Shown: positions 20,732 to 22,519 of the stretch, piece by piece
Layout: every line of letters begins with the position of its first letter
Position numbering within the stretch: the stretch's first letter is position 1
The notes under the pieces: model-generated
Told to the model about the DNA's origin: nothing
Seen by the model: the letters and a program-made list of their open reading frames with translations, nothing else
Database searches by the model: none
Made by a program: the position numbers and the translations under genes
Assembly (NCBI GenBank): GCA_027943245.1
Contig: JANDJZ010001070.1
Coordinates: forward strand, 1-22,519
Reading direction: 5' to 3'
From: Acanthamoeba sp. SK_2022b
Taxonomy: Eukaryota > Discosea > Longamoebia > Acanthamoebidae
DNA: 22,519 bases

Positions 20732-22519
20732 GTGACGCCGTCGCAGGACCGACCTCGCCGCTCCCTGCTCACCGGCTCGGCGAGCGACCTGGACCACCAC
20801 CTCTGGGAGATCGCCGTCAACGCGGCCGGCGTGGGTGTCTTCGTGTGGGACCTGGTGTCCCGAGAGCTCCGCTGGGACGAGTCGCTGCTGGAGATCTTCG
20901 GCCTCGACGGCACGACGTTCGACGGGACCATCGAGACGTTCTTCGCGTCCGTGCACCCCGAGGACCGTGACCGCGTGTCGGCCGCCCTCGACGTGGCGAT
21001 CGCCAAGACCGGCACGTACGAGGCCGAGTACCGCATCATCGACCCGCACGGCGAGACCCGGTGGATCACGGCCCGCGGCATCGTCGTCTCCTCCGACGAC
21101 GGCACCCCCCAGCAGCTGCTCGGCGCCGCGTTCGACAGCACGGCCGAGCGCGACGAGGACGCCCGGGTCACCCAGGTGCTCGAGGCGATGCCCATGGCGT
21201 TCTTCAACCTCGACCGCGACTGGCGCTTCACCTACGCCAACCCGGTCGCCCAGCGGCTGCTCGGCGCCGTGAGCGTCGACGTCGTCGGGTCGGTCATCTG
21301 GGAGCTGTTCCCCGAGTCGGTCGGCTCGGAGTTCGAGCGCGCGTACCGCCAGGCCGCCGAGACCGGACGACCGGTGATGTTCGAGGCGTACTACCCGCCG
21401 CCCCTGGACGACTGGTACGAGGTCCGGGCCTGGCCGACGCCCAACGGGCTCTCGGTCTACTTCCTCGACATCACCGAGCGGCGCCGGCTCCAGGACGAGC
21501 TCGTCCGCACCTCGCGCGTCAGCAGCCTGCTGGCCCGGATCACCGGTGCGCTCAACGAGACGATGGAGGCCGAGGAGGCCGTGGCGGTGCTGGCCGAGCT
21601 GGTCGCGCCCACGCTGGCCGACTGGTGCATCGTCACCCTCGTCGAGGGAGAGGGCGAGCTGGCGTCCAGCCGCTGGCGCGAGCGGCTGCGGGACCTGGCC
21701 ACCTGGCACGGCGACCCGGGCAAGCGCAGCCTCGTCGAGCGCTACGCCAAGGTCCGTATCTCCGCGCTCAGCGACGAGTCGTTCGTGCGGCGGGGCCTGG
21801 AGAGCCAGGACCCGGTCATCCTGGAGAGCCACGCCGAGGAGACGGTGGGCGCCGCGCTGGAGTCGGAGGAGGCCCGCCAGGTCCTGGCCGAGCTCGCGCC
21901 CGAGTCGGCCGTCGCCGTCCCGCTGCGCGGCCGCGGGCACACCCTCGGTCTGCTGACCGCCTACCGCTCCGCCGACCGCCCGGCCTTCGGCACCGAGGAC
22001 CTGGACGTGCTGCGCGAGATCGCGGCGCGCGCGGGCCTGGCGCTCGACAACGCCCGGGTGTTCGCCGAGCAGCGCAAGCTGGCCGAGGCGCTGCAGCGCA
22101 GCCTGCTGACCGACCCGCCCGAGCCGGACCACCTGCACGTCACCGTGCGCTACGAGCCGGCCGCCGAGGGGGCCGAGGTCGGAGGCGACTGGTACGACTC
22201 GTTCATCCAGGCCGACGGCGCGACGAACGTCGTCATCGGCGACGTGGTCGGCCACGACACCGCGGCGGCGACGGCGATGGGCCAGCTCCGCGGCCTGCTG
22301 CGCGGCATCGCCATCACCACCGGCGAGGGGCCGGCCGAGGTGCTGAGCCGGGTCGACTCGGCCATGCGGCTGCTGCAGATCGAGACGACGGCCACCGCCG
22401 TCGCGGCCCGCTTCGAGCAGTCCCCGCAGGACCGCGAGCAGGGCCTCACCCACCTGCGCTGGTCCAGTGCCGGGCACCCGCCGCCGCTGGTGGCGGTCGC
22501 GCGGGACCCGCAGCGTCCC
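20732..22519 (+). CDS. PAS-PAS-GAF-PP2C (SpoIIE/RsbU-type) serine phosphatase, 3' truncated by the window
   Basis: At least 596 residues are encoded, running off the end of the window. GTG 20732 is the assumed start; GTG 20684 in the same frame is an alternative, and neither has a strong ribosome-binding site. Two PAS domains come first: ~25-135 (VGVFVWDLVSRELRWDESLL, HPEDRDRV, EYRIIDPHGETRWI) and ~145-250 (AMPMAFFNLDRDWRFTYANP, FLDITERRR). A GAF-like domain (~265-440, ending in EIAARAGLALDNARVFAEQR) and a PP2C/SpoIIE catalytic domain follow. Metal-ligand aspartates Asp486 (GGDWYDSF) and Asp504 (IGDVVGHD) are present. Such proteins dephosphorylate anti-anti-sigma factors in response to signals sensed by PAS and GAF domains. 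There is no membrane segment, so it senses cytoplasmic cues. Its partner genes are not in the window. Confidence 0.9.
   Translation, partial: MTPSQDRPRRSLLTGSASDLDHHLWEIAVNAAGVGVFVWDLVSRELRWDESLLEIFGLDGTTFDGTIETFFASVHPEDRDRVSAALDVAIAKTGTYEAEYRIIDPHGETRWITARGIVVSSDDGTPQQLLGAAFDSTAERDEDARVTQVLEAMPMAFFNLDRDWRFTYANPVAQRLLGAVSVDVVGSVIWELFPESVGSEFERAYRQAAETGRPVMFEAYYPPPLDDWYEVRAWPTPNGLSVYFLDITERRRLQDELVRTSRVSSLLARITGALNETMEAEEAVAVLAELVAPTLADWCIVTLVEGEGELASSRWRERLRDLATWHGDPGKRSLVERYAKVRISALSDESFVRRGLESQDPVILESHAEETVGAALESEEARQVLAELAPESAVAVPLRGRGHTLGLLTAYRSADRPAFGTEDLDVLREIAARAGLALDNARVFAEQRKLAEALQRSLLTDPPEPDHLHVTVRYEPAAEGAEVGGDWYDSFIQADGATNVVIGDVVGHDTAAATAMGQLRGLLRGIAITTGEGPAEVLSRVDSAMRLLQIETTATAVAARFEQSPQDREQGLTHLRWSSAGHPPPLVAVARDPQRP

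Noticed and set aside
1..22519. CRISPR arrays, rRNA genes, riboswitches or intact insertion sequences
   Set aside because: No regularly spaced short repeats, rRNA cores, recognisable riboswitch cores or complete transposase genes with terminal repeats were seen.

Overview
The window is very GC-rich chromosomal DNA with dense genes, frequent GTG/TTG starts and TAxxxT -10 elements abutting start codons. It comes from a high-GC actinomycete. The gene mix (CsbD and GPGG small proteins, a CarH/LitR-like MerR regulator, a LAL-type LuxR remnant) would suit a Nocardioidaceae-like genus, but that placement is inference.

Layout. 1-3308 (+): the end of a membrane protein (probably a GT-C glycosyltransferase), a PAP2 superfamily enzyme, a nitrilase-superfamily amidohydrolase and an unrecognised polytopic membrane protein, with two ATGA stop/start overlaps. 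3436-5523 (+): a large secreted metallophosphoesterase with C-terminal Ig-like modules, preceded by a PHO-box-like 11-nt direct repeat. 5627-6349: tRNA-Ser(TGA), a small PH-like membrane protein and tRNA-Ser(GCT), then two 75-76 bp direct repeats. 6710-8282: a cluster of tiny stress-type genes (GPGG membrane protein, a 51-aa protein, CsbD) on the minus strand, facing a two-gene plus-strand unit that ends in an RsbW-like ATP-binding protein. 8328-9635: UDP-glucose 6-dehydrogenase. 9694-11718 (-): a MerR/B12-domain regulator and a D-cysteine desulfhydrase-like PLP enzyme. 11822-12871 (+): a LacI-family regulator divergent from the PLP enzyme across a shared operator-like region.

12930-16233 is the accessory region. 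tRNA-Arg(ACG) and its terminator are followed by about 3 kb with visibly relaxed base composition. It carries a complete-looking type II restriction-modification system in the order M-C-R: an SPPY DNA methyltransferase, an XRE controller-type protein, and a 265-aa putative endonuclease whose start overlaps the controller gene. A 17-bp direct repeat flanks the block, and a 10-bp motif (GAYGACTATA) lies upstream of both the methyltransferase and the controller. No integrase is present. Immediately beyond lie two decayed genes: an alpha/beta hydrolase with an in-frame TGA before two of its three catalytic residues, and a frameshifted C-terminal fragment of a LAL-type LuxR regulator.

18176-20421 (-): a TetR regulator and a 14-TM DHA2 efflux transporter form an operon behind a perfect 29-bp palindrome. 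20732-22519 (+): a PAS-PAS-GAF-PP2C (SpoIIE/RsbU-type) phosphatase runs off the window. No CRISPR array, rRNA or intact mobile element was seen. The restriction-modification island is the strongest candidate for something not previously described.
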